Assembly: GCA_052389895.1 (NCBI GenBank)
Contig: JBQTHM010000013.1
Location: forward strand, 1 to 56,037
Source of the DNA: CAVVXX01 sp052389895
GTDB lineage: Bacteria; Pseudomonadota; Alphaproteobacteria; Micropepsales; Micropepsaceae
Reading direction: 5' to 3'
Length of the DNA stretch: 56,037 bases
Part shown: in pieces, positions 7,793 to 17,138 of the stretch
Layout: the number at the start of each line of letters is the position of its first letter
How positions within the stretch are numbered: position 1 is the first letter of the stretch
The notes under the pieces: generated by a model
Told to the model about the DNA's origin: nothing
The model's database searches: none
Seen by the model: the letters and a program-made list of their open reading frames with translations, nothing else
Translations under genes and position numbers: made by a program

Positions 7793-8949
7793 GCGCTCTT
7801 TTTCGCGATGCGTTCGCGCACGACATCCGCGAGCCGTTCGATTTCGTTTTCGGGATGTGCGGCCGTGAAAGCAAAGCGCAGGCGGGCGGTTCCGGCGGGG
7901 ACCGTGGGCGGACGAATTGCAACTGCGAGAAAGCCTTCTTCTTCCAGCATGTGCTGTGCTGCAAGCGCGGCCGTTTCCTCGCCGATGATCAGGGGCACGA
8001 CTGCGCTTTGCGCTTCCGGCAAGTCAGCGAGGCGCGTAAACAATCTTGCCCTTTCACGGGGCGCCCGGACAAGCTCGGGATCGTGTTCGATGATGTCAAG
8101 TGCGGCAATGGATGCGGCAACGGAAGCGGGCGGCAATCCGGTGGAATAAATAAGCGGGCGGGCGCGTGTCCTGATGAGATCGATTACCGGCTGCGACGCA
8201 CACAAATACCCGCCGTAACTTCCGATCGCCTTCGACAGCGTTCCCATCTGCAGCGGCACCGCTACCTTAAACTCGCCGGCAAAAGCGGAACCGCGCCCCT
8301 GCCCTACCACGCCCATGCCATGTGCATCATCCGACATGAGCCAAGCGTCATAGCGTTCGGCGAGTACTGCGAGCTCCTGCAAAGGTGCGAGATCGCCGTC
8401 CATCGAAAATACGCCGTCGGTAGCAATTAGCGCGCGCCTGTGGCGCGGCTTGTGCGCGGAGAGGAGTTCTTCCGCGTGGCCCACATCGTTGTGATCGAAC
8501 ACCGCGACCGTGCTCCCAGCTAGACGCGCGCCCGCCCAGATGCAAGCGTGCGACAGCTCGTCAACCAGGATGACGTCTTCCCTGGACGCCAGCGACGGAA
8601 TGATGCCGATATTGGCGAGATAACCGGAACCAAACACGCAGCAGGCGTCCGTTTCCTTCCAGCGAGCGAGCTTCGCTTCAAGCTCGGCGTATAGCGGATG
8701 GTTGCCGGTGACGAGCCGCGAGGCGCCCGCCCCCGCTCCATATTTCTCTATTGCCGCGACGGCAGCCGCCTTCACCTTCGGATGCTGTGTCAAATTCAGA
8801 TAATCGTTGCAGGAGAAGGAAAGCATCCGCCGCCCGTCGCGCGTGACCCAGATGCCTTCTTCACGCGCCGTCGTGCTGAGCACGCGGCGGAGATGCCGCG
8901 CCTCCAGTTCGGCCAGCTTGGTGTGGGCGAAATTGTCGAGCGAGCGCAT
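7789..8949 (-). CDS. bioF: 8-amino-7-oxononanoate synthase
   Basis: This 386-residue PLP enzyme condenses pimeloyl-ACP/CoA with L-alanine, the first committed ring-building step of biotin synthesis. The alpha-oxoamine synthase signatures are present: SFSCNDYLNLTQHP near residue 45, GAGASRLVTGNHPLYAELE, DDAHGMGVVG, and the PLP lysine in MGTLSKAIGSYGG. It is the first gene of a bioF-bioD unit and is divergent from bioBA across a 74-bp gap. Confidence 0.96.
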   Translation of the reverse strand: MRSLDNFAHTKLAELEARHLRRVLSTTAREEGIWVTRDGRRMLSFSCNDYLNLTQHPKVKAAAVAAIEKYGAGAGASRLVTGNHPLYAELEAKLARWKETDACCVFGSGYLANIGIIPSLASREDVILVDELSHACIWAGARLAGSTVAVFDHNDVGHAEELLSAHKPRHRRALIATDGVFSMDGDLAPLQELAVLAERYDAWLMSDDAHGMGVVGQGRGSAFAGEFKVAVPLQMGTLSKAIGSYGGYLCASQPVIDLIRTRARPLIYSTGLPPASVAASIAALDIIEHDPELVRAPRERARLFTRLADLPEAQSAVVPLIIGEETAALAAQHMLEEEGFLAVAIRPPTVPAGTARLRFAFTAAHPENEIERLADVVRERIAKKSA

Positions 8950-8982
8950 GGGCGGATATTGGCATGCCGCCCAAGCTTGGCG

Positions 8983-9004
8983 GTATAGGGCCAGCGCGCT
9001 ATAC
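8983..9004. promoter_or_regulatory. inverted repeat in the bioF/bioB divergent promoter region
   Basis: GTATAG and CTATAC form 6-bp arms 10 bp apart, midway between the divergent starts of bioF (8949) and bioB (9024). The arms could be overlapping -10 elements or an operator. The site does not match the TTATCTATAA-type BioR consensus or a BirA operator well enough for me to assign a regulator. Confidence 0.35.
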
Positions 9005-9023
9005 AGGCCGGGAAAGGGCCCGC

Positions 9024-9974
9024 ATGTCCGATATCCGTCATGACTGGTCGCGAGAAGAGATCCGGGCGCTCTTTGCGCTTCCCTTTTCCGACCTAATTTA
9101 TTCCGCCCAATCGTTGCACCGGAAATATTTCTCGGCCAATGAGGTGCAGGTTTCCACCCTGCTTTCGATCAAGACAGGCGGCTGCCCCGAGGATTGCGCC
9201 TATTGCCCGCAGTCCGCGCGCTATCACACCGGCGTCAAGGCGCAGAAGATCATGGCGCTCGACGAAGTGCTTGCGGAAGCCCGCAATGCCAAGGAGGCGG
9301 GTGCCAGCCGCTTCTGCATGGGCGCCGCCTGGCGCGAGCCCAAGGACCGCGACCTCGACGCCGTGTGCGCAATGGTCAAGGGCGTGAAAGAATTGGGCCT
9401 CGAGACCTGCGCCACCCTCGGAATGTTGAGCGCACAACAGGCAACGCGGCTGAAGGAGGCCGGCCTGGATTACTACAATCACAACCTTGATACCTCGCCC
9501 GAATATTACCGCGAGATCATCACAACGCGCGTTTACCAGGAACGGCTCGATACGCTGGCACATGTGCGCGAGGCGGGTATCCATGTTTGCTGCGGCGGCA
9601 TCATTGGCATGGGCGAAAGCCAGGAGGACCGCGTGGGACTCATCCGCGCGCTGGCAACCTTGCCCGAGCACCCCGAATCCGTCCCCATAAACCTGCTGGT
9701 GCAAGTCGAAGGAACGCCGCTGAGCGGCACGCCAGTTCTCGATCAAATCGAATTTGTCCGCACCATTGCGGTTGCCCGCATCACCATGCCGAAATCGGTC
9801 GTGCGGCTGTCGGCGGGCCGCGAAGAAATGACGGATGAAATGCAGGCGCTATGTTTTCTGGCCGGCGCTAATTCCATTTTTTATGGGCCAAAGCTGTTGA
9901 CCACGCCGAATCCTGCGACCGATCACGACATGGCGCTGTTCGACAGGCTCGGCATCCGTCCGATGCAAATGTGA
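9024..9974 (+). CDS. bioB: biotin synthase
   Basis: This is a 316-residue radical-SAM enzyme that inserts sulfur into dethiobiotin. The radical-SAM cluster motif is C54-x3-C58-x2-C61 in TGGCPEDCAYCPQ. Also seen are FCMGAAWREPKDRD, the HNLDTSPEYY block and the C-terminal GANSIFYGPKLLTT. The frame is open from 8964, but the ATG at 9024 is preceded by GGGAAAGGG and starts the family N-terminus (MSDIRHDWSREEI). bioA starts 1 bp after the stop, so the two form one operon. Confidence 0.97.
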   Translation: MSDIRHDWSREEIRALFALPFSDLIYSAQSLHRKYFSANEVQVSTLLSIKTGGCPEDCAYCPQSARYHTGVKAQKIMALDEVLAEARNAKEAGASRFCMGAAWREPKDRDLDAVCAMVKGVKELGLETCATLGMLSAQQATRLKEAGLDYYNHNLDTSPEYYREIITTRVYQERLDTLAHVREAGIHVCCGGIIGMGESQEDRVGLIRALATLPEHPESVPINLLVQVEGTPLSGTPVLDQIEFVRTIAVARITMPKSVVRLSAGREEMTDEMQALCFLAGANSIFYGPKLLTTPNPATDHDMALFDRLGIRPMQM

Positions 9975-9975
9975 G

Positions 9976-11289
9976 ATGGATCGCGAAGCGCGCAGGCACA
10001 TTGTCACGGCCATGAGCGACCCCTGCTGGTACGAAGACGGCCTACCGCACATCTGGCTTCCCTACACGCAGATGAAAACGGCTGCGCCGCCCTTGGCGGC
10101 GGTGCGCACCCAGGGTTCGCGCATCACGCTTGCCGACGGGCGCGAGCTGATTGACGGCGTCGCCTCGTGGTGGACCGCATGCCACGGTTACAACCATCCC
10201 TATATACGAGCGGCCGTTCAGCGCCAGCTTGTCGCCATGCCGCACATCATGCTGGGCGGGATCGTGCACGAACAAGCGCTGACGCTCGCCCGCCGCCTGA
10301 GCGAAATGCTGCCCGGCAAATTGCAGCGCACGTTCTTCAGCGACTCCGGATCGGTCGCGGTGGAAGTAGCCATGAAAATGTCGGTTCAGTACTGGCTGAA
10401 CCAGGGCGTGCGTACGCGCAGCAAATTTCTTGCCTTCAAGGGCGGCTATCACGGCGACACGTTTGCAACAATGGCCGTGTGCGACCCCGAAGAAGGCATG
10501 CATTCCCTTTTTCGCGGCATTCTCCCCGAGCACTATGTAATCGATCTTCCGCGGGACGAGGCGAGCGCGGCCACCTTCGCCGCGTTCGTGGAGCAGCACG
10601 CCGACGAGCTCGCCGGAATAATTGTCGAGCCGCTCGTGCAAGGCGCGGGCGGCATGATTTTTCACGATTCCGACGTGCTGCACCGCCTGCGCGCAGCGGC
10701 CGACCACTACAACATTCACCTCATCTTCGATGAGATATTCACCGGTTTCTGCCGCACGGGCGCGATGTTCGCATGTATTGCCGCCGAGGTGGCGCCCGAC
10801 ATCATCACCTTGGGCAAAGCGATTACCGGCGGCACTCTGCCACTGGCAGCGACGATTGCCTCGAAAAAGATCTTCGACGCGTTCTGGTCCGATGACCCGA
10901 GGCACGCCCTGATGCATGGGCCAACCTATATGGGCAACGCGCTGGCCTGCGCCGCGGCCAATGCCTCTCTTGACCTATTCGAACGCGAGCCCCGCCCGGA
11001 AGAAACAGGGGCGATTGCCAAGGCGATGGGTCCCGGGCTTGGCCGTTGCCTCGGCATGCCGGGCGTACGCGATGTGCGTGTGAAAGGCGCTGTCGGCGTG
11101 GTGGAACTAGCGCGTATTGACGATCTCGCTGGGTTAAAGACCAGATTCGTCGAGGCGGGTGTCTGGGTACGGCCCTTTGGGCGAATCGTCTACCTCACGC
11201 CGGCGCTCACCATAGAAGAAGACGAATTGGCGGCGCTCACCGACGCCGTCGTGACTGTGCTCGGACAATGGACATCCAGCGGTTCCTGA
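9976..11289 (+). CDS. bioA: adenosylmethionine-8-amino-7-oxononanoate aminotransferase
   Basis: This is a 437-residue class III PLP aminotransferase that converts 8-amino-7-oxononanoate to 7,8-diaminopelargonate with SAM as amino donor. BioA-like blocks are IWLPYTQMKTAAPP near the start, DGVASWWTACHGYNHP, the SDSGSVAVEVAMKMSVQYW region, DEIFTGFCRTG, and the PLP lysine in LGKAITGGTLPLAATIAS. The first 12 residues may be dispensable, because a second ATG (MSDPCWYEDG) gives an equally good start. With bioB and bioFD it gives four of the ring-assembly steps; no bioC or bioH lies in the window. Confidence 0.95.
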   Translation: MDREARRHIVTAMSDPCWYEDGLPHIWLPYTQMKTAAPPLAAVRTQGSRITLADGRELIDGVASWWTACHGYNHPYIRAAVQRQLVAMPHIMLGGIVHEQALTLARRLSEMLPGKLQRTFFSDSGSVAVEVAMKMSVQYWLNQGVRTRSKFLAFKGGYHGDTFATMAVCDPEEGMHSLFRGILPEHYVIDLPRDEASAATFAAFVEQHADELAGIIVEPLVQGAGGMIFHDSDVLHRLRAAADHYNIHLIFDEIFTGFCRTGAMFACIAAEVAPDIITLGKAITGGTLPLAATIASKKIFDAFWSDDPRHALMHGPTYMGNALACAAANASLDLFEREPRPEETGAIAKAMGPGLGRCLGMPGVRDVRVKGAVGVVELARIDDLAGLKTRFVEAGVWVRPFGRIVYLTPALTIEEDELAALTDAVVTVLGQWTSSGS

Positions 11290-11474
11290 TCATTCTGGGC
11301 GTTGTGCTGGTTGCCACGGGGCTGCTGTGGCCCTGGCTTTCCAAGATGGGACTGGGGCGGCTGCCCGGCGACATCGTGATCGAACGCGAGAATTTCCGCT
11401 TCTATTTCCCCATTGTCACCTCTTTGGTCATCAGCATCGTCCTGTCCCTTCTCTTTTGGCTCTTCCGCAGGTAA
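11268..11474 (+). CDS. DUF2905 membrane protein
   Basis: This 68-residue protein has two predicted membrane segments (FLIILGVVLVATGLLWPWL and FPIVTSLVISIVLSLLFWLF) separated by the conserved polar link GLGRLPGDIVIERENFRFYFP, which is the signature of DUF2905. The function is unknown. It overlaps the 3' end of bioA by 22 bp in another frame and precedes purH by 35 bp, so it may be cotranscribed with both. Confidence 0.9.
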   Translation: MDIQRFLIILGVVLVATGLLWPWLSKMGLGRLPGDIVIERENFRFYFPIVTSLVISIVLSLLFWLFRR

Positions 11475-11509
11475 GAGCGGGCGTCGCCCGCAAGCACCGA
11501 GTCGCCCGC

Positions 11510-13096
11510 ATGCCCAAGCGCCCCGTTCGCCGCGCCCTGCTTTCCGTTTTCGACAAGGCGCGCCTCGTGGAATTCGCCAGAGCGCTGGCCGCGCACGGTG
11601 TCGAACTGATTTCAACCGGGGGGACCGCGAAGGCGCTGCGCGATGCCGGGCTCGCCGTCATCGACGTTTCGCAAGTCACCGGCTTTCCAGCAATTATGGA
11701 CGGGCGTGTAAAGACGTTGCATCCCAAAATCCACGGCGGGCTTCTGGGCCTGCGCGACAAGCACGCCGGCGCCATGCGCGAACACGAAATCGGCGAAATC
11801 GATCTGCTTGTTTCCAACCTCTATCCGTTCGAGTCCACGATTGCGAAAGGCGCCTCATATGAAGACGCAATCGAGAACATCGACATCGGCGGCCCAGCCA
11901 TGATCCGCGCGGCAGCGAAGAACCATGAATGGGTGACTGTTGTCGTCGATCCGGACGACTACGCCGAAGTGCTGAAGGCAATCGAAAGCGGCGGCACCGG
12001 CGACGCGCTGCGGCGCCGCCTTGCGCAAACGGCATACGCGCGCACCGCGCAATACGATGCCGCAATATCCAACTGGCTTGCCGATCAACTCGCGAATGAC
12101 GGCGACAGCGCGCCGCCGAGCCGCCGCGCGTTCGCCGGAACGTTGCGCCAATCACTGCGCTACGGCGAAAACCCGCATCAACGGGCGGCGTTCTATGTGA
12201 CGGGCGAAAAGCGTTTTGGGGTTGCAACTGCCGAGCAGCTTCAGGGCAAAGAACTTTCCTATAACAACATCAACGACACGGACGCTGCATACGAGCTGGT
12301 CGCCGAATTCGATGCCAAATCGCATGCGGCCTGCGTCATCATCAAGCACGCCAATCCCTGCGGCGCAGCGCTGGGCTTCTCGCTGCTTGATGCTTACAAA
12401 AAAGCGCTCGCCTGCGATCCGGTCAGCGCCTTCGGCGGCATTCTTGCATTCAACCGCACGCTGGACGGTGCCACCGCAGAAGAAATTTCCAAGCTCTTCA
12501 CCGAGGTCATCATCGCGCCCGACGCTGATGCCGATGCACGCCGTGTTCTTTCCGCCAAGAAGAATCTACGCCTGTTGGTCGCAGGCGGTTTGCCCGATCC
12601 GGGTTCTCCCGGTCTTGCCTTCCGCTACGTCTCAGGCGGTTTCCTGGTTCAGACGCGGGACAACGCACGCGCAACGAGGGAATCGTTGAAAGTCGTAACC
12701 AAGCGCAAGCCAACCGACGCCGAGACGGCGGACATGCTGTTTGCCTTCACAATCGCCAAACACGTCAAATCGAACGCGATTGTGTACGCAAAGAATCTCG
12801 CAACTGCGGGCATTGGCGCCGGCCAGATGAGCCGCGTGGATTCGGCGCGCATTGCCGCGCTGAAGGCACGCGATGCCGCAAAAGCGGCCGGCTGGCCACA
12901 GCCGATGACCAAGAACTCCGCAGCCGCATCCGATGCATTTTTTCCATTTCCCGACGGACTACTTGCGGTTGCGGAAGCGGGCGCGACAGCTGTTATTCAA
13001 CCCGGCGGCTCGGTGCGCGACGAAGATGTGATCAAAGCCGCCGACGAAGCCGGAATAACCATGGTGTTTACCGGCATCAGGCATTTCCGGCATTAG
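11510..13096 (+). CDS. purH: bifunctional AICAR transformylase/IMP cyclohydrolase
   Basis: This 528-residue protein carries out the last two steps of IMP synthesis. The N-terminal MGS-like IMP cyclohydrolase domain (about residues 1-150) shows ISTGGTAKALRDAG, VTGFPAIMDGRVKTLHPKIHGG and NLYPFE. The AICAR transformylase part shows LRYGENPHQRAAF, KELSYNNINDTDAA, the catalytic region IIKHANPCGAA, and the C-terminal PGGSVRDEDVI with FTGIRHFRH. The frame is open further upstream inside the DUF2905 gene; the ATG at 11510 gives the family length. Confidence 0.97.
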   Translation: MPKRPVRRALLSVFDKARLVEFARALAAHGVELISTGGTAKALRDAGLAVIDVSQVTGFPAIMDGRVKTLHPKIHGGLLGLRDKHAGAMREHEIGEIDLLVSNLYPFESTIAKGASYEDAIENIDIGGPAMIRAAAKNHEWVTVVVDPDDYAEVLKAIESGGTGDALRRRLAQTAYARTAQYDAAISNWLADQLANDGDSAPPSRRAFAGTLRQSLRYGENPHQRAAFYVTGEKRFGVATAEQLQGKELSYNNINDTDAAYELVAEFDAKSHAACVIIKHANPCGAALGFSLLDAYKKALACDPVSAFGGILAFNRTLDGATAEEISKLFTEVIIAPDADADARRVLSAKKNLRLLVAGGLPDPGSPGLAFRYVSGGFLVQTRDNARATRESLKVVTKRKPTDAETADMLFAFTIAKHVKSNAIVYAKNLATAGIGAGQMSRVDSARIAALKARDAAKAAGWPQPMTKNSAAASDAFFPFPDGLLAVAEAGATAVIQPGGSVRDEDVIKAADEAGITMVFTGIRHFRH

Positions 13097-13238
13097 CCAC
13101 CGGAGTCGCCAGACCGTTAGGGAACTGTTAACGTTAGCCCGCGTTTACCGTGGCAACAAGGTCGCCGCGAAACGCGCATCGCCATTGGTTACCGGCATCT
13201 GTAATTCGGTGGGGCGTCAGCGGTCCGGGGGTGTGGCC

Positions 13239-14642
13239 GTGAGCGTAGCAGACAGGCGGGCAAAGGCCCGGGCCGTTTGGGGAGCAAGTCTTGCGCTGGC
13301 CGCTTTGGCGGCGGTGCTTAGCGCCGCGCCGCAGGCGCGTGCGGACTACACCGACGGCATCATCGCGCAGCAAAAAATCAGCAAGGAAGCCGCGATCCGC
13401 ATCTGGCGAAAATCGGCCTGGCAGCACGACGATTTTCTTTCCCAGATCAAACTCGGCGACATTTACGGCGAAGAGCGCGGCGAGAACAAATACTTCGACC
13501 CGATCGAATCATACGTCTGGTACTACCTCGCCAGCGTCAGCGACCGCGGGCTCTCGTACGTTGACGACTGGCGCGCGCGCCGCGTCATTTCCAACAACTT
13601 TGCGCGCGCCATGGACCGCCAGCTTCGCCTCATCCTGCTGCTCAATGCCGAACAGCGCGAAGAAGCGCGCAACCGCATCATCTATATTCTCTCCTGCCGC
13701 GGGCCCGACGGATACATCAAACTCGGCCAGCTCCACTCCAGCGGCGCCGACGCCGCTATTGCGGAATCAGAGCTGCAATCGGGCAGCCGTGTGACCTATG
13801 ACGGGCTATCGAACATCTGGCGCTCGCGCGACGCGTTTCGCACCAGCTCCGAAAAAGCGTACCTGGGCGGCGATGCGGCGCGCGCCCGGACCATGATGGG
13901 CATAACCACTAGTTCCGTCATCATCCCCAATGACGGCGAAGCACTTACGTATTTTTACTTGGCCAGCAACATGGGCCATCCGATTGGGCGCGAATACGTT
14001 CGCACCCTTGACCAGCGGCTGCGCCGTCATCACCGCCTTGGTCCGCGCATCGCGATCGAAGCCGCGGAGCGCGCCAAGTACTGGTCCCCGCCTTACGAGT
14101 TTTATCCACCCGGCCATTCGGAAAGCGGCGTGCCATATACCGATGAATGCTACCTGACGATCGACCAGCAAAAGGCGCTGCTGTTCGCGTCGGCCATTCC
14201 CCAGCACGACATCCTGTATGCCCTGAAATTCCTCGGCTGGGGCAACGCCGTTTCGCGCTATCAGGCGTCGCTTCTTGACGAACCGACAGGGCGTTTGACG
14301 GCGAGCCAGCGTGTGCGCGTCGTTCAAAGCGCAGCGCTTCGCGGCGACGCCAATTCGCAAAACGCGCTCGGCGTGATGTATGCCAAGGGATATGGCGTCA
14401 CAAAGAATTTTGTGCGGGCGGAATACTGGTTCCGCCGTGCGGGCGACCAACGCTACGCCGCGTCGCTGTATCATTTGGGTGTACTCTACAAAGTCGGGCC
14501 CGAAGGCATCCGCCAGGATCTTTCCAAGTCAAACGACTACATGACGGCATCGGCGCTCGCCGGATTCCGCCCCACCATGAACCAGCTGCACGATCTCATT
14601 GTCCGCGCCGAGAATGAACCCAGGCGGCCGGGCCAACACTGA
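13239..14642 (+). CDS. secreted Sel1-like repeat protein
   Basis: A hydrophobic signal sequence (AVWGASLALAALAAVLSAAPQARA) leads a periplasmic protein of about 467 residues. Sel1/TPR-like helical repeats are visible near residues 50-95 (AIRIWRKSAWQHDDFLSQIKLGDIYGE), 350-385 (SAALRGDANSQNALGVMYAKGYGVTKNFVRAEYWFRRAG) and just after (YAASLYHLGVLYKVG). I place the start at GTG 13239 because CCGGGGGTG lies 5-12 bp upstream; GTG 13233 and TTG 13185 are alternatives. The function is unknown; such proteins often scaffold protein contacts. Confidence 0.78.
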   Translation: MSVADRRAKARAVWGASLALAALAAVLSAAPQARADYTDGIIAQQKISKEAAIRIWRKSAWQHDDFLSQIKLGDIYGEERGENKYFDPIESYVWYYLASVSDRGLSYVDDWRARRVISNNFARAMDRQLRLILLLNAEQREEARNRIIYILSCRGPDGYIKLGQLHSSGADAAIAESELQSGSRVTYDGLSNIWRSRDAFRTSSEKAYLGGDAARARTMMGITTSSVIIPNDGEALTYFYLASNMGHPIGREYVRTLDQRLRRHHRLGPRIAIEAAERAKYWSPPYEFYPPGHSESGVPYTDECYLTIDQQKALLFASAIPQHDILYALKFLGWGNAVSRYQASLLDEPTGRLTASQRVRVVQSAALRGDANSQNALGVMYAKGYGVTKNFVRAEYWFRRAGDQRYAASLYHLGVLYKVGPEGIRQDLSKSNDYMTASALAGFRPTMNQLHDLIVRAENEPRRPGQH

Positions 14643-14657
14643 CGTGAGGAAACAATC

Positions 14658-15296
14658 ATGAGCAAACACACAAAAGCGATACGGGGCACGGCCTTAAAGA
14701 TGTTCGGCGTGTTGGCCGCCGCTGCAATATGGATTGCCGCCGCGCCGCCGGCATCGGCTGGCGTGGAAGTGGACAACGCGATCCTACTGGATCCCTTCGA
14801 TCCCGTGCCCGCGATTCAGTTCCGCCATTACGGCGGTTATGCCTGGGGAATATACGATTGCGGCTATAATCCGTGCGGGTACCGCCGCCATCACTATGGC
14901 CATCGTTACGGCCACGGCCGTCATTACGGCCATCACTGCTACCGCGATTGCTACGGGTACGGACGGTGCGGCAAACATTGCGGCGGCTACGGTTACGATC
15001 GCGGCGGCTACGGTTACGGCCACGGCGGCTACGGTTACGGTCGCGGCGGTGGCTATGGCCATCATTACGATGGCCATTACAAGGGCCGCCGCTACGACGG
15101 CTACGGCCGCGGCTACGATCGCGGGCCTTACAATGGCTGTGACGGCGATGGCTGCTACGGCCGCCCGCCCTACGACGGACACTACGATGGCCACCATAGC
15201 CGGCTCGACCGTTACGACGAACAGGCCGACCGCTATGATGAACAGTCGGGCTGGTACGAAGATCGCGTGATCCGCCGGCATCGCTACCGCTACTGA
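14658..15296 (+). CDS. secreted Gly/Tyr/His-rich repeat protein with paired cysteines
   Basis: The product has 212 residues. A signal peptide (cleavage after ASA, about residue 34) is followed by a short ordered part and then a low-complexity region from about 56 to 180 built on GGYGYGR/H-type units. Histidine, arginine and aspartate are interspersed. Eight cysteines lie in pairs (68/73, 94/98, 104/108, 161/166). The tail has two DRYDEQ units. RBS GAGG precedes the ATG. It is probably an envelope or extracellular protein, and His/Cys clustering would allow metal binding (inference). I know of no assigned function. Confidence 0.75.
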   Translation: MSKHTKAIRGTALKMFGVLAAAAIWIAAAPPASAGVEVDNAILLDPFDPVPAIQFRHYGGYAWGIYDCGYNPCGYRRHHYGHRYGHGRHYGHHCYRDCYGYGRCGKHCGGYGYDRGGYGYGHGGYGYGRGGGYGHHYDGHYKGRRYDGYGRGYDRGPYNGCDGDGCYGRPPYDGHYDGHHSRLDRYDEQADRYDEQSGWYEDRVIRRHRYRY

Positions 15297-15300
15297 GCGG

Positions 15301-16668
15301 CTAGACGGCGCTGGCGCGCTCCTCGCGCACAAAGAACATTCCCGCGAAGCCGAGCGCGAGAAAGAGCAGGATCGCGGCCATGCCCCATTGCTGGCTGCCG
15401 CTAAGCGCCGTCAGCGCACCCACCGTCAACGGGGCAACGAAAGCCGTGGCGGTTCCCGACAGGGCATAGAGACCGAAAAATTCGGCCATCCGCTCGCGTG
15501 GCGCAATGCGGGCGAGCATTGTGCGGCTGCATGCGTAGGCTGCGACAATGAAGACTGCGATCAGAACCACGACGCCGAGATAAAGCAGCTCCGGCAAAGT
15601 CTGGAACACAGGAAGCCAGGAAATCCGCTCAGAAGGATCCGGCGCGAAAAAGAAGAAGATCCTGCCCGGCGCGAAACCCAGAGACAAAAGGGAAGCTGCC
15701 ATGGTCCCGCCTATCGAAACGAGAATGGCGCTCTTGGGGCCGATGGCATCCGCGAGCTTTCCGCCGAGAAGTCCGCCGACGGCGGCAAACACGCAGAGCA
15801 GAATACCGAACGCCGCCATCTGAACCGCCTGCCAGTGAAAGACCCCCGCGGCGTAAACGCCGCCGAAGGTCAGGACGGCCGTCTTGCCGTCGTTGTAGAT
15901 GGCACGCGCCACGAGATAGATGCCGACGTTTCTGTAATGCCTGAGACTCCTTATCGTACGCACTACGGAGCGAAGCCCCGCGCGCACGGCCGCCATCCAA
16001 GAAAGTTTCGCGCTTGGCCTATCCGGTGTCCAAAGAAACAGCGGCAGGCTGAACACGAGCAGCCACGCGGCGACGAGCGGGCCCATGATCCGTTCGTGCT
16101 CGAACGCTGCGCGGTCGAGGCCAAGCAGCGGGTGCTGGGGAAGGTAAAATGCGAGCAACGCAAAGACGAGAAGCAGAACACTTGCCACGTTGCCGAGTGC
16201 ATATCCAAGGCCTGACAGTGCGCCCACGTGTTTGGGCTGCGCCACTGAATCCAGCATGGCGTTGTGGAACACGGTCGAAAACTCGTAGGCGACCGTGGCA
16301 AGCGCGATCACCGCGCCAACGGCAAGAATGGGCGTGCCAGGAGTACCGAACCAAAGAGCCCAAGACGCAACCGCAAGAAAAACCGAGTAAAACGCGATCC
16401 ACGGCTTTCGCCTGCCGCCCGCATCCGCGATCGCGCCCAATACGGGCGCGAGCAGCGCTACCAGCAATCCGCTGTAGCCCGATATCGCGCCCCACAGCGC
16501 CTGACCCTCGACTGGATCACCAACAATCTCGCGCGCGAAATACGGCGCATAGATGAAAATCGTAATGAGCTGGACATAGGGGTTGCGCCCCCATTCGAAC
16601 AGCGCCCAGGAAAAGCGGCCGAGGCTTGACGCACCGGGACGCAGAATCTCGCTTGCTTCGGCGGTCAA
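15301..16668 (-). CDS. MFS transporter, UMF1/Atg22-like
   Basis: This inner-membrane protein of about 455 residues has twelve hydrophobic segments. The opening block FSWALFEWGRNPYVQLITIFIYAPYFA is typical of the UMF1 (Atg22-like) branch of the major facilitator superfamily, and ADAGGRRKPWIAFYS supplies the MFS loop-2/3 signature. The substrate is unknown. The start is uncertain. TTG at 16668 overlaps the stop of the SH3 gene as TTGA and gives a normal N-terminus; GTG at 16695 would add nine mostly arginine residues. It is the last gene of a minus-strand group with SH3, dienelactone hydrolase and GST genes. Confidence 0.85.
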   Translation of the reverse strand: MTAEASEILRPGASSLGRFSWALFEWGRNPYVQLITIFIYAPYFAREIVGDPVEGQALWGAISGYSGLLVALLAPVLGAIADAGGRRKPWIAFYSVFLAVASWALWFGTPGTPILAVGAVIALATVAYEFSTVFHNAMLDSVAQPKHVGALSGLGYALGNVASVLLLVFALLAFYLPQHPLLGLDRAAFEHERIMGPLVAAWLLVFSLPLFLWTPDRPSAKLSWMAAVRAGLRSVVRTIRSLRHYRNVGIYLVARAIYNDGKTAVLTFGGVYAAGVFHWQAVQMAAFGILLCVFAAVGGLLGGKLADAIGPKSAILVSIGGTMAASLLSLGFAPGRIFFFFAPDPSERISWLPVFQTLPELLYLGVVVLIAVFIVAAYACSRTMLARIAPRERMAEFFGLYALSGTATAFVAPLTVGALTALSGSQQWGMAAILLFLALGFAGMFFVREERASAV

Positions 16669-17132
16669 TCGCCTGCGCCTGCGGAGACGCCCCACAAGCG
16701 GGCGCGGTCAATCCAGCCTTCAATCCCGTCGAAGCTCACTTCGCAGGCGCCGTCTCCGCAGCGCCACACGCGCCCGACAGCGCCCCTCTGAACTTCGGCA
16801 ACCAGGGGCGCATCCGCGGCTGCGTCGGAACGCATTTGCGCCTTCCCGCGCCCCACGACCATGACCGTACGCACATTGGAGAGCATGGAGGTGTGAATCC
16901 ATCCCATTTCGCCGTCCATATCTCGCACCCGGCGCCACACATCGAAACTGGAAACGACCTCGACGGGTAATCCCTTGCGCCAATAAACCCACTTGATGCG
17001 GTGTTCCTTGGACGGGCCCTCGCGCATATACACCTTGTCGGCGCGCAGGCTGACGAAATAGGGCGACGATGTCTGCGCCGCGGCCGCACCCGCAGCAGCG
17101 ATGAGCACAAGCGCGAACGTTTCGCCCCGCAT
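16665..17132 (-). CDS. secreted bacterial SH3-domain protein
   Basis: This 155-residue protein starts with a signal peptide (MRGETFALVLIAAAGAAAAQ), followed by a bacterial SH3 domain of the SH3_4/DUF1058 type: SLRADKVYMREGPSKEHRIKWVYWRKGLPVEVV, then WRRVRDMDGEMGWIHTSML. A second, weaker half ends in VSFDGIEGWIDRARLWG, giving a likely tandem. Such domains often bind cell-wall components. It is preceded by the dienelactone hydrolase gene with a 6-bp gap. Confidence 0.85.
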   Translation of the reverse strand: MRGETFALVLIAAAGAAAAQTSSPYFVSLRADKVYMREGPSKEHRIKWVYWRKGLPVEVVSSFDVWRRVRDMDGEMGWIHTSMLSNVRTVMVVGRGKAQMRSDAAADAPLVAEVQRGAVGRVWRCGDGACEVSFDGIEGWIDRARLWGVSAGAGD

Positions 17133-17138
17133 AGCGCG

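Noticed and set aside
14880..15130. Tandem short DNA repeats that could suggest a CRISPR array
   Set aside because: The repeats are 6-12-bp codon repeats in the frame of a Gly/Tyr-rich protein, with no regular repeat-spacer structure.
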